Assembly: GCA_046295215.1 (NCBI GenBank)
Contig: JBKBNP010000026.1
Span: 1-64,000 of the forward strand
Length of the DNA: 64,000 nucleotides
Source of the DNA: Szabonella sp046295215
Lineage (GTDB): Bacteria; Pseudomonadota; Alphaproteobacteria; Rhodobacterales; Rhodobacteraceae
Reading direction: 5' to 3'
Shown here: piece by piece, positions 46,030 through 55,375 of the stretch
How positions within the stretch are numbered: the first letter of the stretch is position 1
How the letters are laid out: every line of letters starts with the position of its first letter
Position numbers and translations under genes: made by a program
Notes under the pieces: model-generated
The model's input: only the letters and a program-made list of their open reading frames with translations
Databases searched by the model: none
What the model was told of the DNA's origin: nothing

Positions 46030-46728
46030 TCAGCGCGGGCCGAGATAGGCGGCAAGGGCGGGCGGCGGGTTGTCGAGAAGGTCGCTGGTCGGGTGCGGCG
46101 GATGGGCGATGCCATCGGCCACGAGGCAGGTGAGCGGGGCAAAGGCGCGCGCATCGGCAGGGTCATGAGTGACCATCAGGACGGTGGTGCCGGCCGCCGC
46201 CGTGAGGTCATCGACAAGGCCCAGCATTTCGGCCTTCAGCGCGGGGCCGAGGGCGGCGAAAGGTTCGTCCAGCAACAGGAGGGGCCGGTCGCGCAGCAGC
46301 GCGCGGGCCAGCGCCGCGCGGCCCTGCTGGCCGCCCGAAAGCTGGGCGGGTTTGCGCGCCCCCATGCCGGCAAGGCCGGTTCGGGCGAGGGCCTCGTCGA
46401 TCCTTGCATGATCCTCCGGCGTCAGGCGGAGCGCAGGCGAGAGGCCAAGGCCGACATTCTGCGCGATGGTCAGATGCGGAAACAGGTTCTGATCCTGAAA
46501 CAGCGTGGTGACCGGGCGCTTGCCGGGGTCCGTCTCGGCAATGTCGCGCCCTTGCCACAGGATGCGCCCCGAATGGGGGGCAAGGAACCCGGCAATTGCG
46601 GCGATCAGCGTGGATTTCCCGCCGCCCGACGCGCCGATCACGGCAATGCGGGCGCCCGCAGGCACTTGCCAGTTGGCGGTCAGCCGGAACTCCCCCTGCC
46701 GCAACTCCAGCCCGTCAAGTCGCAGCAT
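46030..46728 (-). CDS. thiQ: Thiamine ABC transporter ATPase
   Basis: 232 aa. Walker A GASGGGKST (about 34-42), Q-loop LFQDQNLFPHL, signature LSGGQQGRAALARAL, Walker B LLLLDEPFAALGP and the switch VTHDPADA are all in place. The gene overlaps thiP by 14 bases and closes the thiBPQ operon under the TPP riboswitch, so the substrate (thiamine and its phosphates) is well supported by context. Confidence 0.95.
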   Translation of the reverse strand: MLRLDGLELRQGEFRLTANWQVPAGARIAVIGASGGGKSTLIAAIAGFLAPHSGRILWQGRDIAETDPGKRPVTTLFQDQNLFPHLTIAQNVGLGLSPALRLTPEDHARIDEALARTGLAGMGARKPAQLSGGQQGRAALARALLRDRPLLLLDEPFAALGPALKAEMLGLVDDLTAAAGTTVLMVTHDPADARAFAPLTCLVADGIAHPPHPTSDLLDNPPPALAAYLGPR

Positions 46729-48256
46729 GGCGCCGCCCCCATTGGTCGAAAATCCAGAACAGCCCGAAGCTGAGCGTGACCAGCACCAGCGCGGCGGAGG
46801 CCGCCGATTGCGTGCGGAACGACCCCATCAGTTGCTGGACCAGCAGCGGCAGGGTCGGTTCGCGCTCCGTGGCGAACAGGGCGATGACGCCGAGATCGCC
46901 CATGGAAAACGCCGCACAGATCCCGGCGGCGAAGCCCAGCGGGCGGGCCAGACGCGGCAGGATCACCAGCCGCAGCCGCGCAAGGCCGGGCATGTCCAGC
47001 GACCGGGCAAGGCGGCCGAAATCAGCCTCCAGCGCGCGGGCATCGGGGGCGAGGATGCGATAGGCGAAGGGCAGCGCGAGGAACGCATTGACCAGCATCG
47101 TCACCGGCAGCGCCAGATCGGCAGGGCGCACAAAGGGCTGCACGATCAGGAACAGCCCCGTCCCCAGAACCAGCGACGACGAGGCGAGCGGCAGGGTCGC
47201 CACCAGCCCCGGCCAGCCGCGCGGGGTTCGGGCAGCGGCCAGCGCAAGGGTCAGCGCCACGGCCATGGTCAGCGCGGTGCTGCACAGGGCCACAAGGATC
47301 GACCGCAGCGCCGCCTGGCAGACCGAGGGCGGCAGGCTGCCCAGCCCCGGCAGGCCGCGCAGCACCACCGCCGTCAGCGGCAGCAGCAGAAAGCCCGCCA
47401 TCAGGGCGATTGCACCGGCGTCGATCATCCGGGCGAGTCCGGCGGGGCCGGGCGGCCCCTCGGCGCGGTCAAGCCCCGCGCCGAAGCCGACGGTCCGGGT
47501 GATCCGCCCGGCAAGGCCAAAGGCCAGCGCACAAAGCAGGAATTGCACCAGCGCCAGCCGTGCGGCGGCAGGCAGGTCGAAGTCGAAGCGCAACGCCTGA
47601 TAGATCGCAAGTTCCACTGTCGTCGCCGATGGACCGCCGCCCAGTGTCAGTGCCACGGCGAAACTCGTCAGGCAGATGGTGAAGATGACCAGCGCCACGC
47701 CCGGCAGAACCTCGCGCAGCATCGGGCCTTCGATATGGCGGAACAGGTCGCGCGGGGTGAACCCCAGCGAGGCGGCGAGGCGGAAGCGTTCGGCAGGAAT
47801 GCCCTGCCAGCCCAACAGGATCAGCCGCACCGCCAGTGGCAGGTTGAAAAACACATGCGCCAGCACAACGCCGTGCAGCCCATAGATCGGAACCTGTGGC
47901 AGGTCGAGCGCGCCCAGCCCCTGATTGACCCAGCCCGCGCGGCCAAAGACCGCCAGAAGCCCCAGGATCGCGACAATCGTCGGCAGCAGGAAGGGCGCGC
48001 CCAAAAGCGTGACCAGAAGCCCCCGGCCCATGAACCGACGCCGCGCAAGCGCCCGCGCCACCGGCACCGCCAGCACCACCGACAGCAGCGCCGAAATTGC
48101 CGCTTGCGTCACCGTGAACCGGATCGCCGCCAGATCCGAGGGCGCAAGCGAAAAGGCCCCGAGCCGGAGGCCCAGGGCCGCCAGAGGTGCCAGCAGCAGC
48201 AGGATGATTGCCGCCGCCAGCCCCCCCGCGATCAACGTGACAGCGCGGCCTGCCAT
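46715..48256 (-). CDS. thiP: Thiamine ABC transporter permease
   Basis: 513 aa, two fused permease halves with about twelve hydrophobic helices and two EAA-type loops facing the ATPase (GIPAERFRLAASLGFTPRDLFRHIEGP in outline, and ALEADFGRLARSLDMPGLARLRLVILP in outline). This duplicated form is the ThiP layout. It overlaps thiB by 25 bases and thiQ by 14, giving tight coupling. Confidence 0.95.
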   Translation of the reverse strand: MAGRAVTLIAGGLAAAIILLLLAPLAALGLRLGAFSLAPSDLAAIRFTVTQAAISALLSVVLAVPVARALARRRFMGRGLLVTLLGAPFLLPTIVAILGLLAVFGRAGWVNQGLGALDLPQVPIYGLHGVVLAHVFFNLPLAVRLILLGWQGIPAERFRLAASLGFTPRDLFRHIEGPMLREVLPGVALVIFTICLTSFAVALTLGGGPSATTVELAIYQALRFDFDLPAAARLALVQFLLCALAFGLAGRITRTVGFGAGLDRAEGPPGPAGLARMIDAGAIALMAGFLLLPLTAVVLRGLPGLGSLPPSVCQAALRSILVALCSTALTMAVALTLALAAARTPRGWPGLVATLPLASSSLVLGTGLFLIVQPFVRPADLALPVTMLVNAFLALPFAYRILAPDARALEADFGRLARSLDMPGLARLRLVILPRLARPLGFAAGICAAFSMGDLGVIALFATEREPTLPLLVQQLMGSFRTQSAASAALVLVTLSFGLFWIFDQWGRRHAAT

Positions 48257-49221
48257 TCGGCCAGCGCGCCTGCGCGCACCGCTGCGGCCTCATCAGCCGA
48301 CAGCAGCAAGGAGGTTTCGGGCCGGATCATCCAGTCGAACCCTTCGGGCAGGCCCGCCTGCGGCAGATGTGCGGGATACATCCAGTTGGTCGTGGGAATG
48401 ATCGACTGGAAGGCCTCGGTGGCCATGAAGCGCAGGAACTGATCGGCGAGTTCCGGCTGCGGTGCGGAGGCGAGTTTCCCCGCCACTTCGACCTGCAGAT
48501 AATGCCCCTCGGCAAAGGCGGCGGCGGCCTTGCTGTCATCGCCTTCCGCGATCAGGTGATAGGCGGGAGAGGTGGTGTAAGACAGCACCATATCGGCCTC
48601 GCCCTCCAGAAAGAGGCCATAGCTTTCGGACCAGCCGGGTGTCACCGTCAGGATGTTGTCGGAAAGCGCCTGCCAGATTTCCGGCGCACGGTCGCCGTAA
48701 GCGGCCTTGACCCACATCAGGAGGCCCAGACCGGGGGTGGAGGATCGCGGATCCTGGATCACCACCTTGAGGTCGGAGGCCGCCAGTTCCTCGAAACTTC
48801 CCGGTGCGTCCGGCACGCGGGTGCGGTCATGGACAAAGGCGAACCAGCCCCAGTCAAAGGGGCGGAACAACGGGTCGTCGAAGGCCACGGGCAGGTCGTT
48901 CGGCAGATCCTCGATCCCGTGGGGCGCGAAAAGCCCCGTGGCAGCGGCGGCGGCCGTGAGGTTGGTATCGAGGCCAAGGACAACCGACGCCTCGGATCGC
49001 GCACCTTCCAGCTGCACGCGTGCCAGGAGCGCCGCGCCATCGCCCGCGCCGACAAAGCGAAGGTCGCAGCCACAAACCTCCTCGAACGCCTTTTCGATGG
49101 CGGGGCCGGGGCCCCATTTCGAGGTGAAGCTGTCATAGGCCAGCACGGTCAGCACAGGGGTTTCGGCATGCGCCATCGTGGCGGTTGCCGCAAGACCCAG
49201 CGCAAGGATAGGACGTCTCAT
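48232..49221 (-). CDS. thiB: Thiamine-binding periplasmic protein
   Basis: 329 aa from ATG 49221 (MRRPILALGLAATATMAHAE), a signal peptide; the longer frame runs into the riboswitch. Type II binding-protein segments include TVLAYDSFTSKWGPGPAIEKAFEE in outline, VVLGLDTNLTAAA, FDWGWFAFVHDR and LVLSYTTSPAYH-like sequence. It delivers thiamine to ThiPQ. It is the first gene of the operon, directly downstream of the TPP riboswitch. Confidence 0.95.
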   Translation of the reverse strand: MRRPILALGLAATATMAHAETPVLTVLAYDSFTSKWGPGPAIEKAFEEVCGCDLRFVGAGDGAALLARVQLEGARSEASVVLGLDTNLTAAAAATGLFAPHGIEDLPNDLPVAFDDPLFRPFDWGWFAFVHDRTRVPDAPGSFEELAASDLKVVIQDPRSSTPGLGLLMWVKAAYGDRAPEIWQALSDNILTVTPGWSESYGLFLEGEADMVLSYTTSPAYHLIAEGDDSKAAAAFAEGHYLQVEVAGKLASAPQPELADQFLRFMATEAFQSIIPTTNWMYPAHLPQAGLPEGFDWMIRPETSLLLSADEAAAVRAGALAEWQAALSR

Positions 49222-49271
49222 GTCATGTCTCCATCTGCGACGGGCGGAGTCGGGATGGATCATTCCATTCA

Positions 49272-49358
49272 CCTTCCCTCCGCCGGTATGATCCGGTTCA
49301 GGTTCAACGGGTTCACGGATCTCTCCGCATCTCAGCCCCATGCAGGGCACCCCGAGGT
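49272..49358 (-). ncRNA. TPP riboswitch (THI element)
   Basis: Read on the minus strand, the conserved core GGGGCTGAGAT, then GATCCGTGAACCCGTTGAAC and CTGAACCGGATCATACCGGC, then GGAGGGAA are all present in order, closing with the P1 stem (CTCGGGGTGCCC side at the 5' end). Thiamine diphosphate binding would lower thiBPQ expression. The RNA ends about 50 bases before the thiB ATG, leaving room for a sequestered ribosome site. Confidence 0.93.
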
Positions 49359-49507
49359 AACGCAGACCATAGCGCCTGCGTGCCGCGCCGCAAGGGCAAT
49401 CGCAGCGCGTCCTGCACAGTCACTTTCCGGACAGGGCAGATCATGGGCCATTGCCAAGCGGCCCGTCTTGCGCAAGCTGGACGCCGCAGATGGGTAGGGA
49501 TCGGGCG

Positions 49508-50926
49508 ATGGAACGGAAAACCGAGCGGTTGACAGCGGCAGAGGCGCAGGGGCTGCGTTATGCCAAGGAACTGGAAGGCCATGTCGCATGGCTCGACAGC
49601 ATTACCGGGGCGGCACTCGGGGTGCTGGCCACGGCTTCGGGCATCTATACCTATCTCGGGGTCTCGTCGCTCCTGGACCGCACCGGGGCGCTGTCGGTCT
49701 TTGCGGCCCTTTCCTATTCGATCGCCGTGTCGGTCGGGATCTTCGTGTTCTGGACCTATATGATGCGGCTTCTGCCGGCGGTGCGGACAATGGGGGCGCG
49801 GCTGGGGCTCTTGCTCTCCATGGCGCTCGGCTCGGTCGCCATCATCGCCATGTCGAGCTGGCTCAACGCGGCGGCCCTTGCCGGGGCGGCGGCGGTGGAA
49901 CAGCATCTGGCGCGCACGGTGCAGGACTATCAGACCGCGCTGGAACGCGCCCACACCATCGCCATTTCCGCGCAGGGGCTGGAACTGGACGTGGCCCGTG
50001 TGCGCCAAAGCTTTCAGGATCTGAGCGAGCAGGAGGCGACGGGAGATCTGTCGGGCCTTGCGGGCCGGGGCGCGGTGTTCCGGGTGCTGCGGCAGAAATC
50101 GGATGAACTCGCCGGGCTGGAGGCGCAGATCGGATCGCAGCAGCCGCTGGTCAACGCGGCCTTTTCCGAGGGCAATTCGATCCTGTCAAGGATGCGGGCG
50201 CTGACGGTGGAGCCGGGCCCGGTGGAGGCGCGCACCGTTGCCTTTTCCGAAGAGGCCGTGCGGCTCGCCGGCATCATCACCCAGTTGCGCCAGCTTTCGG
50301 TGGCGCCGCTGGTTTCCCGCGCGGCGCAGGATCTGGCGGAATCGGTGGTGCTGCCGGAACTCGACGGACGCACGGGCGAGGCGCGCGGCAGCCAGCAAAG
50401 CACCATCACATCCGTTCTGGGCCTCCTGGCACAGCGCGCCGATACGCTGCGGGTGGCGGCGGAAGGCGTGATGGCGATGACGCCCCCGGTCGATACGACC
50501 TATACGCCGATTTCCACCGCCGATGCCGTGATCCTCTATGCCGGGAATTTCGTGCCAAGCTGGGCGGGGGCCATTGCCATCGACCTGCTCCCGGCGGTTC
50601 TGGTGTTCATCATGGCAATCACCCAGGCCGCAATCCGGTCGGGCAAGGCCCGCATAGGGATCGAGGACACGCTGACACTGGCCGAACTCCGCGCCGCCAT
50701 GCACGCGGTGCGCGAGGTCGAAGAGGCGCTGGAACGGGATCCGCCTGCCGTTGCCACAAGGACGCCCCGCGCCGGATCGGAGGCCATGCCGACCTCCACG
50801 GCTGACACGGCATCGCCCCCCGCCCCGGTCCCAGCGGACCTTGCCGCTGCGACGACCCCGCCTGCCCTCGCCGAAGTCAAACCCATCACCCCGGCATACG
50901 GGCCTTCGGGAAGCGTCAGCCGATGA
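49508..50926 (+). CDS. Membrane protein with coiled-coil periplasmic segment (unknown)
   Basis: 472 aa from ATG 49508 (MERKTERLTAAEAQGL); ATG 49490 is an alternative six codons earlier. Three closely spaced hydrophobic helices lie at about 30-120 (ITGAALGVLATASGIYTYLG, ALSYSIAVSVGIFVFWTYMM, LGLLLSMALGSVAIIAMSSW). A long heptad-rich segment (about 125-340) with many Ala/Leu/Gln follows, and a further helix (WAGAIAIDLLPAVLVFIMAI) returns through the membrane. The C-terminal tail is Pro/Ala-rich. I do not recognise it. It overlaps the ClpP-like gene by 4 bases (ATGA), so the two act together. Confidence 0.75.
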   Translation: MERKTERLTAAEAQGLRYAKELEGHVAWLDSITGAALGVLATASGIYTYLGVSSLLDRTGALSVFAALSYSIAVSVGIFVFWTYMMRLLPAVRTMGARLGLLLSMALGSVAIIAMSSWLNAAALAGAAAVEQHLARTVQDYQTALERAHTIAISAQGLELDVARVRQSFQDLSEQEATGDLSGLAGRGAVFRVLRQKSDELAGLEAQIGSQQPLVNAAFSEGNSILSRMRALTVEPGPVEARTVAFSEEAVRLAGIITQLRQLSVAPLVSRAAQDLAESVVLPELDGRTGEARGSQQSTITSVLGLLAQRADTLRVAAEGVMAMTPPVDTTYTPISTADAVILYAGNFVPSWAGAIAIDLLPAVLVFIMAITQAAIRSGKARIGIEDTLTLAELRAAMHAVREVEEALERDPPAVATRTPRAGSEAMPTSTADTASPPAPVPADLAAATTPPALAEVKPITPAYGPSGSVSR

Positions 50927-51702
50927 CTGCCCTGGCCCGGCGGCGGCTTTCCACGCGCGGGGTGCTGTGGGGCCTGCTGGCGGTGCAGGTCAGTCTCGGT
51001 GCGCTGCTGGCGGGGCGCGACATCCTGCCCGCCCTGCCCCGACTCTGGTCCCCCGACCGTCAGCCCGCCTTTGACGTGCCGGTGCGCCCGGGCGACCAGA
51101 CGCGCCGCTATCGCCCCCGCGACATGCCGCTGTCGCCTGCGCTCGACGGCAATCCCGACCGCCCCTTCCGCAGCACCGGAGAAATGCCGGAGCGTCTGTC
51201 CTTCCAGCGATCCGGCGACGTGCTGACCGTCACCGGCGGGATCGACGAGGGCGATGCACGCCGTTTTGTCGATACGCTGACCGCCGAGAGCGGGATCACG
51301 ACCATCCGGCTCAATTCGCCGGGGGGCGCGGTGGAGGAGGCCTTGCAGATCGGACGGGCGCTGCGCGCAGGAAGGCTCGATGCCGTGCTGGAGGCGGGGG
51401 ACATCTGCCTGTCGGCCTGCCCCTACATCCTTGCGGGCGGTGTCAACCGGCGCGTGGACGCAGAGGCCCAGGTCGGCCTGCACCAGCAGTATTTCGGCGC
51501 CAGCACCTATCTGCCCGCCTTCATCGCGGTGCAGGACATCCAGCGCGGACAGGCCGAGGTGATGGATCATTTCCTTGAAATGGGAGTCGATCCTGTGGCG
51601 ATGCGCCACGCGCTCGCCACCCCGCCCGAGGCCATCTATGTGCTGCTCCCCGAGGAACTGGACCACTATCGCTTCGTCTGGACCGAACCCGCAGCGCAGT
51701 AA
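50923..51702 (+). CDS. ClpP/SppA-like periplasmic protein (COG3904 type)
   Basis: 259 aa with an uncleaved-looking N-terminal helix (GVLWGLLAVQVSLGALLAG), so anchored with the domain outside. The ClpP/crotonase-type fold is suggested by VLTVTGGIDEGDARRFVDTL, TTIRLNSPGGAVEEALQIG (oxyanion glycines) and the nucleophile-type ICLSACPYILAGGVNR, followed by VGLHQQYFG with a possible His. The Ser and His positions are compatible with a serine protease but the third residue is not certain. It is coupled to the preceding membrane protein and followed by a bidirectional terminator. Confidence 0.72.
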   Translation: MTALARRRLSTRGVLWGLLAVQVSLGALLAGRDILPALPRLWSPDRQPAFDVPVRPGDQTRRYRPRDMPLSPALDGNPDRPFRSTGEMPERLSFQRSGDVLTVTGGIDEGDARRFVDTLTAESGITTIRLNSPGGAVEEALQIGRALRAGRLDAVLEAGDICLSACPYILAGGVNRRVDAEAQVGLHQQYFGASTYLPAFIAVQDIQRGQAEVMDHFLEMGVDPVAMRHALATPPEAIYVLLPEELDHYRFVWTEPAAQ

Positions 51703-51703
51703 T

Positions 51704-51738
51704 GAAGAACCCCGCCCGCTGATGCGGACGGGGTTCTC
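51704..51738. terminator. Bidirectional terminator between the ClpP-like gene and petC
   Basis: GAACCCCGCCCGC (51707-51719) pairs with GCGGACGGGGTTC (51724-51736) with one mismatch, around a 4-base loop. It lies just after the + strand stop at 51702 and 20 bases past the petC stop. Short T/A flanks occur on both sides. Confidence 0.6.
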
Positions 51739-51761
51739 TGTTCAGACAGGTTGGCTGCGGT

Positions 51762-52562
51762 TCAGACCGTGACCTTGCGGCCCTTGACCCCGGCCCAGAC
51801 CTTCTTGTTGGTCAGGTAGAGCAGCACCGACAGCACGGTGAGGAAGATCACCGCCGTCAGACCCGCCTGCTTGCGCGCCATCAGCTTGGGTTCCGCCGTC
51901 CACATCAGGAAAGCCGAGACATCCTGCGACATCTGGCTGAGCGTTGCCTCTGTGCCATCCGTGTATTCGAGCAGGCCGTCGTCCAGCGGTGGCCCCATTG
52001 CGATCCACCCGCCCGGGAAGGCGGTGTTTTCATAGAAGATCGCGCCCGCCTCTTCCTTTTCCTCGCCGGTATAGCCGGTCATCAGGGAATAGATGTATTC
52101 CGGCCCGCCGATGCCCTTGAAAAGCTGGGTGATGCCCAGCCCGTAGGGGCCATGGAACCCGGCGCGCGCCTTGGCCATCAGGCTCAGGTCCGGGGCGGTT
52201 TCCATCCCCGATTCGGGGAAATGGTCAGTCGGAACGCGGTCGCGGTCATCTCCGGTTGCCATGTCGATCACCGGGTTCAGAAGCGCCGCATAGGCGCGGA
52301 CCTGATCGGCCGGGATCTCCGGGCCGCCCGGATCCGACAGCGTGCGGATCGGCACGAATTTCAGCCCGTGGCAGGCCGAACAGACCTCGGTATAGACCTG
52401 CAACCCGCGCTGGAGCTGGTTGCGGTCATAGGTGCCGAACGGGCCTTCGAAGCTGAAGGCCACGTCCTTGATCTCACCGGCCGGACCGGCAGCCATCGCG
52501 GCCCCACCCGTCAGGGCGAGGGCAGAAATGGCGCTGAGTGCAATTTTGCGAAACATCCTCAT
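51762..52562 (-). CDS. petC: Cytochrome c1 of the bc1 complex
   Basis: 266 aa from ATG 52562 (MRMFRKIALS), preceded by AAAAGGACTG; a second ATG follows two codons later. Signal peptide to about AMAAG, then the haem motif CSACH at residues 61-65 after the QRGLQVYTEV helix, the conserved FVPIRTL segment and a Met-containing distal region, and a C-terminal anchor helix (LTAVIFLTVLSVLLYL). It passes electrons from the Rieske protein to soluble cytochromes. Last gene of the fbc operon. Confidence 0.95.
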   Translation of the reverse strand: MRMFRKIALSAISALALTGGAAMAAGPAGEIKDVAFSFEGPFGTYDRNQLQRGLQVYTEVCSACHGLKFVPIRTLSDPGGPEIPADQVRAYAALLNPVIDMATGDDRDRVPTDHFPESGMETAPDLSLMAKARAGFHGPYGLGITQLFKGIGGPEYIYSLMTGYTGEEKEEAGAIFYENTAFPGGWIAMGPPLDDGLLEYTDGTEATLSQMSQDVSAFLMWTAEPKLMARKQAGLTAVIFLTVLSVLLYLTNKKVWAGVKGRKVTV

Positions 52563-52575
52563 CAGTCCTTTTCTG

Positions 52576-53895
52576 TCACTCTGCCGGGGTCGTTTCGGGG
52601 TGGTGCGACTTGAAATCATCCTCGATCGTCACCGGCTGCGGCAGCGGTTTCTCGATCACGCCCAGCAGCGGCAGGATCACGAGGAAATAGGCGAACCAAT
52701 AGGCCGAGGCGATCAGCGAGATCCAGTCATAGGGGGATTCCGCCGGCATCGCGCCGACCCACATCAGCACCATGAAATCGACGCAGAGCAGCCAGAACCA
52801 CCATTTGAACATCGGGCGATACCGGCCCGAGCGCACCGAGGAGGTGTCAAGCCAGGGCGCCAGCGCCATCACCGCAATCGCGCCGAACATCGCCAGCACG
52901 CCGAAGAATTTGGCGTCCACGATGCCGAAGGTCAGGAACTGCACCAGTTGCACCACCCAGACATCGGCGGTGAAGGCGCGCAGGATCGCGTAGAAGGGCA
53001 GGAAATACCATTCCGGCACGATATGCGCGGGCGTCGCCAGCGGGTTCGCCTCGATATAGTTGTCGGGGTGGCCGAGGTAGTTCGGCATGAAGCCGACGAT
53101 GGCGAAGAACACCAGCAGGATGATCGCCAGCGCGAACAGATCCTTGATGACGAAATACGGCCAGAAGGGCAGCGTGTCGCGCTCGGCCTCGGCCTTCGAG
53201 GTGCGGCGCACCTCAACCCCGGTGGGGTTGTTGTTGCCGGTGGTGTGGAAGGCCCAGATATGCACGGCAACCAGCGCCGCAATGACGAAGGGCAACAGGT
53301 AGTGCAGGCTGAAGAAGCGGTTCAGCGTGGCATTGTCCACCGCAGGCCCGCCCAGAAGCCAGGTCTGGATCGGTTCACCGACGCCCGGGATCGCCCCGAA
53401 CAGGCCCGTAATCACCGTGGCCCCCCAGAAGGACATCTGTCCCCAGGGCAGCACATACCCCATGAAGGCCGTCGCCATCATCGCGAGATAGATCAGCATG
53501 CCGATGATCCAGGTCACTTCGCGCGGCGCCTTGTAGGAACCGTAGTAGAGCCCGCGGAAGATGTGCAGATAAACGGCGGCAAAGAAGAACATCGAACCGT
53601 TCTGGTGCAGATAGCGCAGCATATGCCCGCCATTCACGTTGCGCATGATATGTTCGACCGAGGCAAAGGCCATGTCGACATGCGGCGTATAGTGCATCAC
53701 CAGCACAATGCCGGTCACGATCTGGAGCGCGAGGAAAAACGTCAGCGCGATGCCCCAGATCCACATCCAGTTCAGGTTCTTGGGTGTGGGGATCATCAGC
53801 GTGTCATACATCAGCCCGACGATGGGCAGACGCTTGTGGAGCCATTTCTCGGCGCCCGTTTTGGGTTCGTAATGGTCGTGCGGAATACCGGCCAT
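52576..53895 (-). CDS. petB: Cytochrome b of the bc1 complex
   Basis: 439 aa, full length for alphaproteobacteria. The haem-ligand His pairs lie in the second and fourth helices (MHYTPHVDMAFASVEHI region and VHIWAFHTTGNNNPTG region), and the Qo-site PEWY motif is in IVPEWYFLPFYAI. Eight membrane helices can be traced. It holds the quinol oxidation and reduction sites. It is second gene of petABC, 9 bases after petA and 13 before petC. Confidence 0.97.
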   Translation of the reverse strand: MAGIPHDHYEPKTGAEKWLHKRLPIVGLMYDTLMIPTPKNLNWMWIWGIALTFFLALQIVTGIVLVMHYTPHVDMAFASVEHIMRNVNGGHMLRYLHQNGSMFFFAAVYLHIFRGLYYGSYKAPREVTWIIGMLIYLAMMATAFMGYVLPWGQMSFWGATVITGLFGAIPGVGEPIQTWLLGGPAVDNATLNRFFSLHYLLPFVIAALVAVHIWAFHTTGNNNPTGVEVRRTSKAEAERDTLPFWPYFVIKDLFALAIILLVFFAIVGFMPNYLGHPDNYIEANPLATPAHIVPEWYFLPFYAILRAFTADVWVVQLVQFLTFGIVDAKFFGVLAMFGAIAVMALAPWLDTSSVRSGRYRPMFKWWFWLLCVDFMVLMWVGAMPAESPYDWISLIASAYWFAYFLVILPLLGVIEKPLPQPVTIEDDFKSHHPETTPAE

Positions 53896-53904
53896 GTGCT
53901 GTCC

Positions 53905-54468
53905 TTACCCGAGCTTGATCGTTGAATCGTCGACGAATTCCGCAACTGGAATCCAGAGGTTCTCCGGCGCGGGGCCGCGGCGGATACGGCCTGCCGTATC
54001 GTAATGCGACCCGTGGCATGGGCAGAACCAGCCGCCGAAATCGCCCGCGCCATCGCCGATCGGCACGCAGCCCAGATGGGTGCAGACGCCGACCATCACC
54101 AGCCACTCGCCCTCTGCATCCAGGGTGCGGTTGGCGTCATTGGCGTTGGAGCCGGGCTTGTTGGGGTTCTGCGACATCCGGTCGATCAGGTCCGATGCAC
54201 CGTCGGCGGCGCGGGCAGCATCGATTTCGTCCTGCGTGCGGCGGCGGATGAACACCGGCTTGCCGAGGTATTTCACCGTCATCTGCGTGCCGGGCTCGAC
54301 CGTGCTGACATCGACGAAGATCGAGGCGAGCGCCTGCACATCCGCCGAGGGGTTCATCTGGTTGACCAGCGGCCAGACCGCCGCGCCGGTGGCGACGACA
54401 CCTGCGCCGCCGGTTGCGTAATACAGGAAATCCCTGCGGGTGCCTGCGTGTTCGTCTGCGTGGGACAC
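53905..54468 (-). CDS. petA: Rieske iron-sulfur protein of the bc1 complex
   Basis: 187 aa starting at GTG 54468-54466, with AGGGAG about 10 bases upstream; the frame runs on to 54957 but the first part is antisense to the GST gene. The start gives VSHADEHAGTRRDFLYYATG, the twin-arginine-type anchor (TRRDFLYY) of Rhodobacter Rieske proteins. The cluster ligands are in CTHLGCVPIG and CPCHGSHYD. It is first gene of the operon. Confidence 0.96.
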   Translation of the reverse strand: MSHADEHAGTRRDFLYYATGGAGVVATGAAVWPLVNQMNPSADVQALASIFVDVSTVEPGTQMTVKYLGKPVFIRRRTQDEIDAARAADGASDLIDRMSQNPNKPGSNANDANRTLDAEGEWLVMVGVCTHLGCVPIGDGAGDFGGWFCPCHGSHYDTAGRIRRGPAPENLWIPVAEFVDDSTIKLG

Positions 54469-54679
54469 GAGATATTCTCCCTTCCGAAACCGCGCGATGG
54501 CGGCCCAAAACCTGCCGGGGCCGCAGTGACCTGCTGCCTTGTAGTTCGGGTGTTTAGCCGCCTTGTGCCGTGGCGTCCAGCGGACAAACGGGCGCAGCTT
54601 GCGCCTTTGATGCGGAATTATGGGGCAATTGTGCAGCTTTTCCAGACCGAAGCCGAAATGTCGCAGAAAATGCGGGGCC

Positions 54680-55294
54680 TCAGGCCGGGGGGGCGGTCGC
54701 CACCATGCTGTCGCGGATTGCGAATCCCGCCTGCCACGCGGCCAGCGCGGGACGGCCCGCGCGCCAGTTGCGCGCGGAATGGCGCAGATCCAGATAGCCC
54801 AGCGCACAGCCCAGCGCGATCTGCCCCATGTCGAGCGGTCCGTGCAGATGGCTGATCCAGCGCGCCTCCAGCGCGTCCAGTGTGCGGTCGATCTTGGCCC
54901 ACTGACCTTCGACCCAAGGCTCGAACCGGCTTTCCTCGGGGCGGACGCGGGATTCATAGACCATCAGGATCGCCGCATCCATGATGCCATCCGCCGTTGC
55001 CTCCAGCACCAGCGTATCCCAGAGCCGGGGGGCTGCCGGATAGAGCCCTGCCTTGAAGTGATCGTCCAGATAGCGGGTGATGACCCGGCTGTCATAGAGC
55101 GAAGGCCCGTCGGGACGTTCCAGCGTCGGGATCTTGCCCAGCGGATTATGCGCGACCGGCTGCGTGCCCTTGTCGACGGGCGTGCCCCCCGCAGCGACCC
55201 GTTCGACCGCGTCCCCTTGCCCGGTTTCCGCAAGCAGAACCTCGATCTTGCGCACATAGGGGGAGGCCGGGGAGTGATAGAGACGCATGGTCAT
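54680..55294 (-). CDS. Glutathione S-transferase family protein
   Basis: 204 aa from ATG 55294 (MTMRLYHSPASPYVRKIEV), with GAAGGAC upstream. Thioredoxin-like N-terminal domain with the SPASPYVRK active-site segment (Ser at the usual nucleophile position), GKIPTLERPDGPSLYDSRVI in parts for glutathione binding, then the all-helical C-terminal domain ending AWQAGFAIRDSM. Substrate unknown; the nearest layout is the stand-alone YfcF/YibF-like group. Confidence 0.88.
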   Translation of the reverse strand: MTMRLYHSPASPYVRKIEVLLAETGQGDAVERVAAGGTPVDKGTQPVAHNPLGKIPTLERPDGPSLYDSRVITRYLDDHFKAGLYPAAPRLWDTLVLEATADGIMDAAILMVYESRVRPEESRFEPWVEGQWAKIDRTLDALEARWISHLHGPLDMGQIALGCALGYLDLRHSARNWRAGRPALAAWQAGFAIRDSMVATAPPA

Positions 55295-55375
55295 GTCCTT
55301 CGGTTGCACTGTCTGATGGAACGGATCGGACCGGCGCATCGCCCCGGCCCGGAAATGTGGAAATCCCCTTCTGCG

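Noticed and set aside
46505..48442. 645-residue open frame on + opposite thiP
   Set aside because: Gln/Arg/His-rich shadow of the thiP gene in high-GC DNA.
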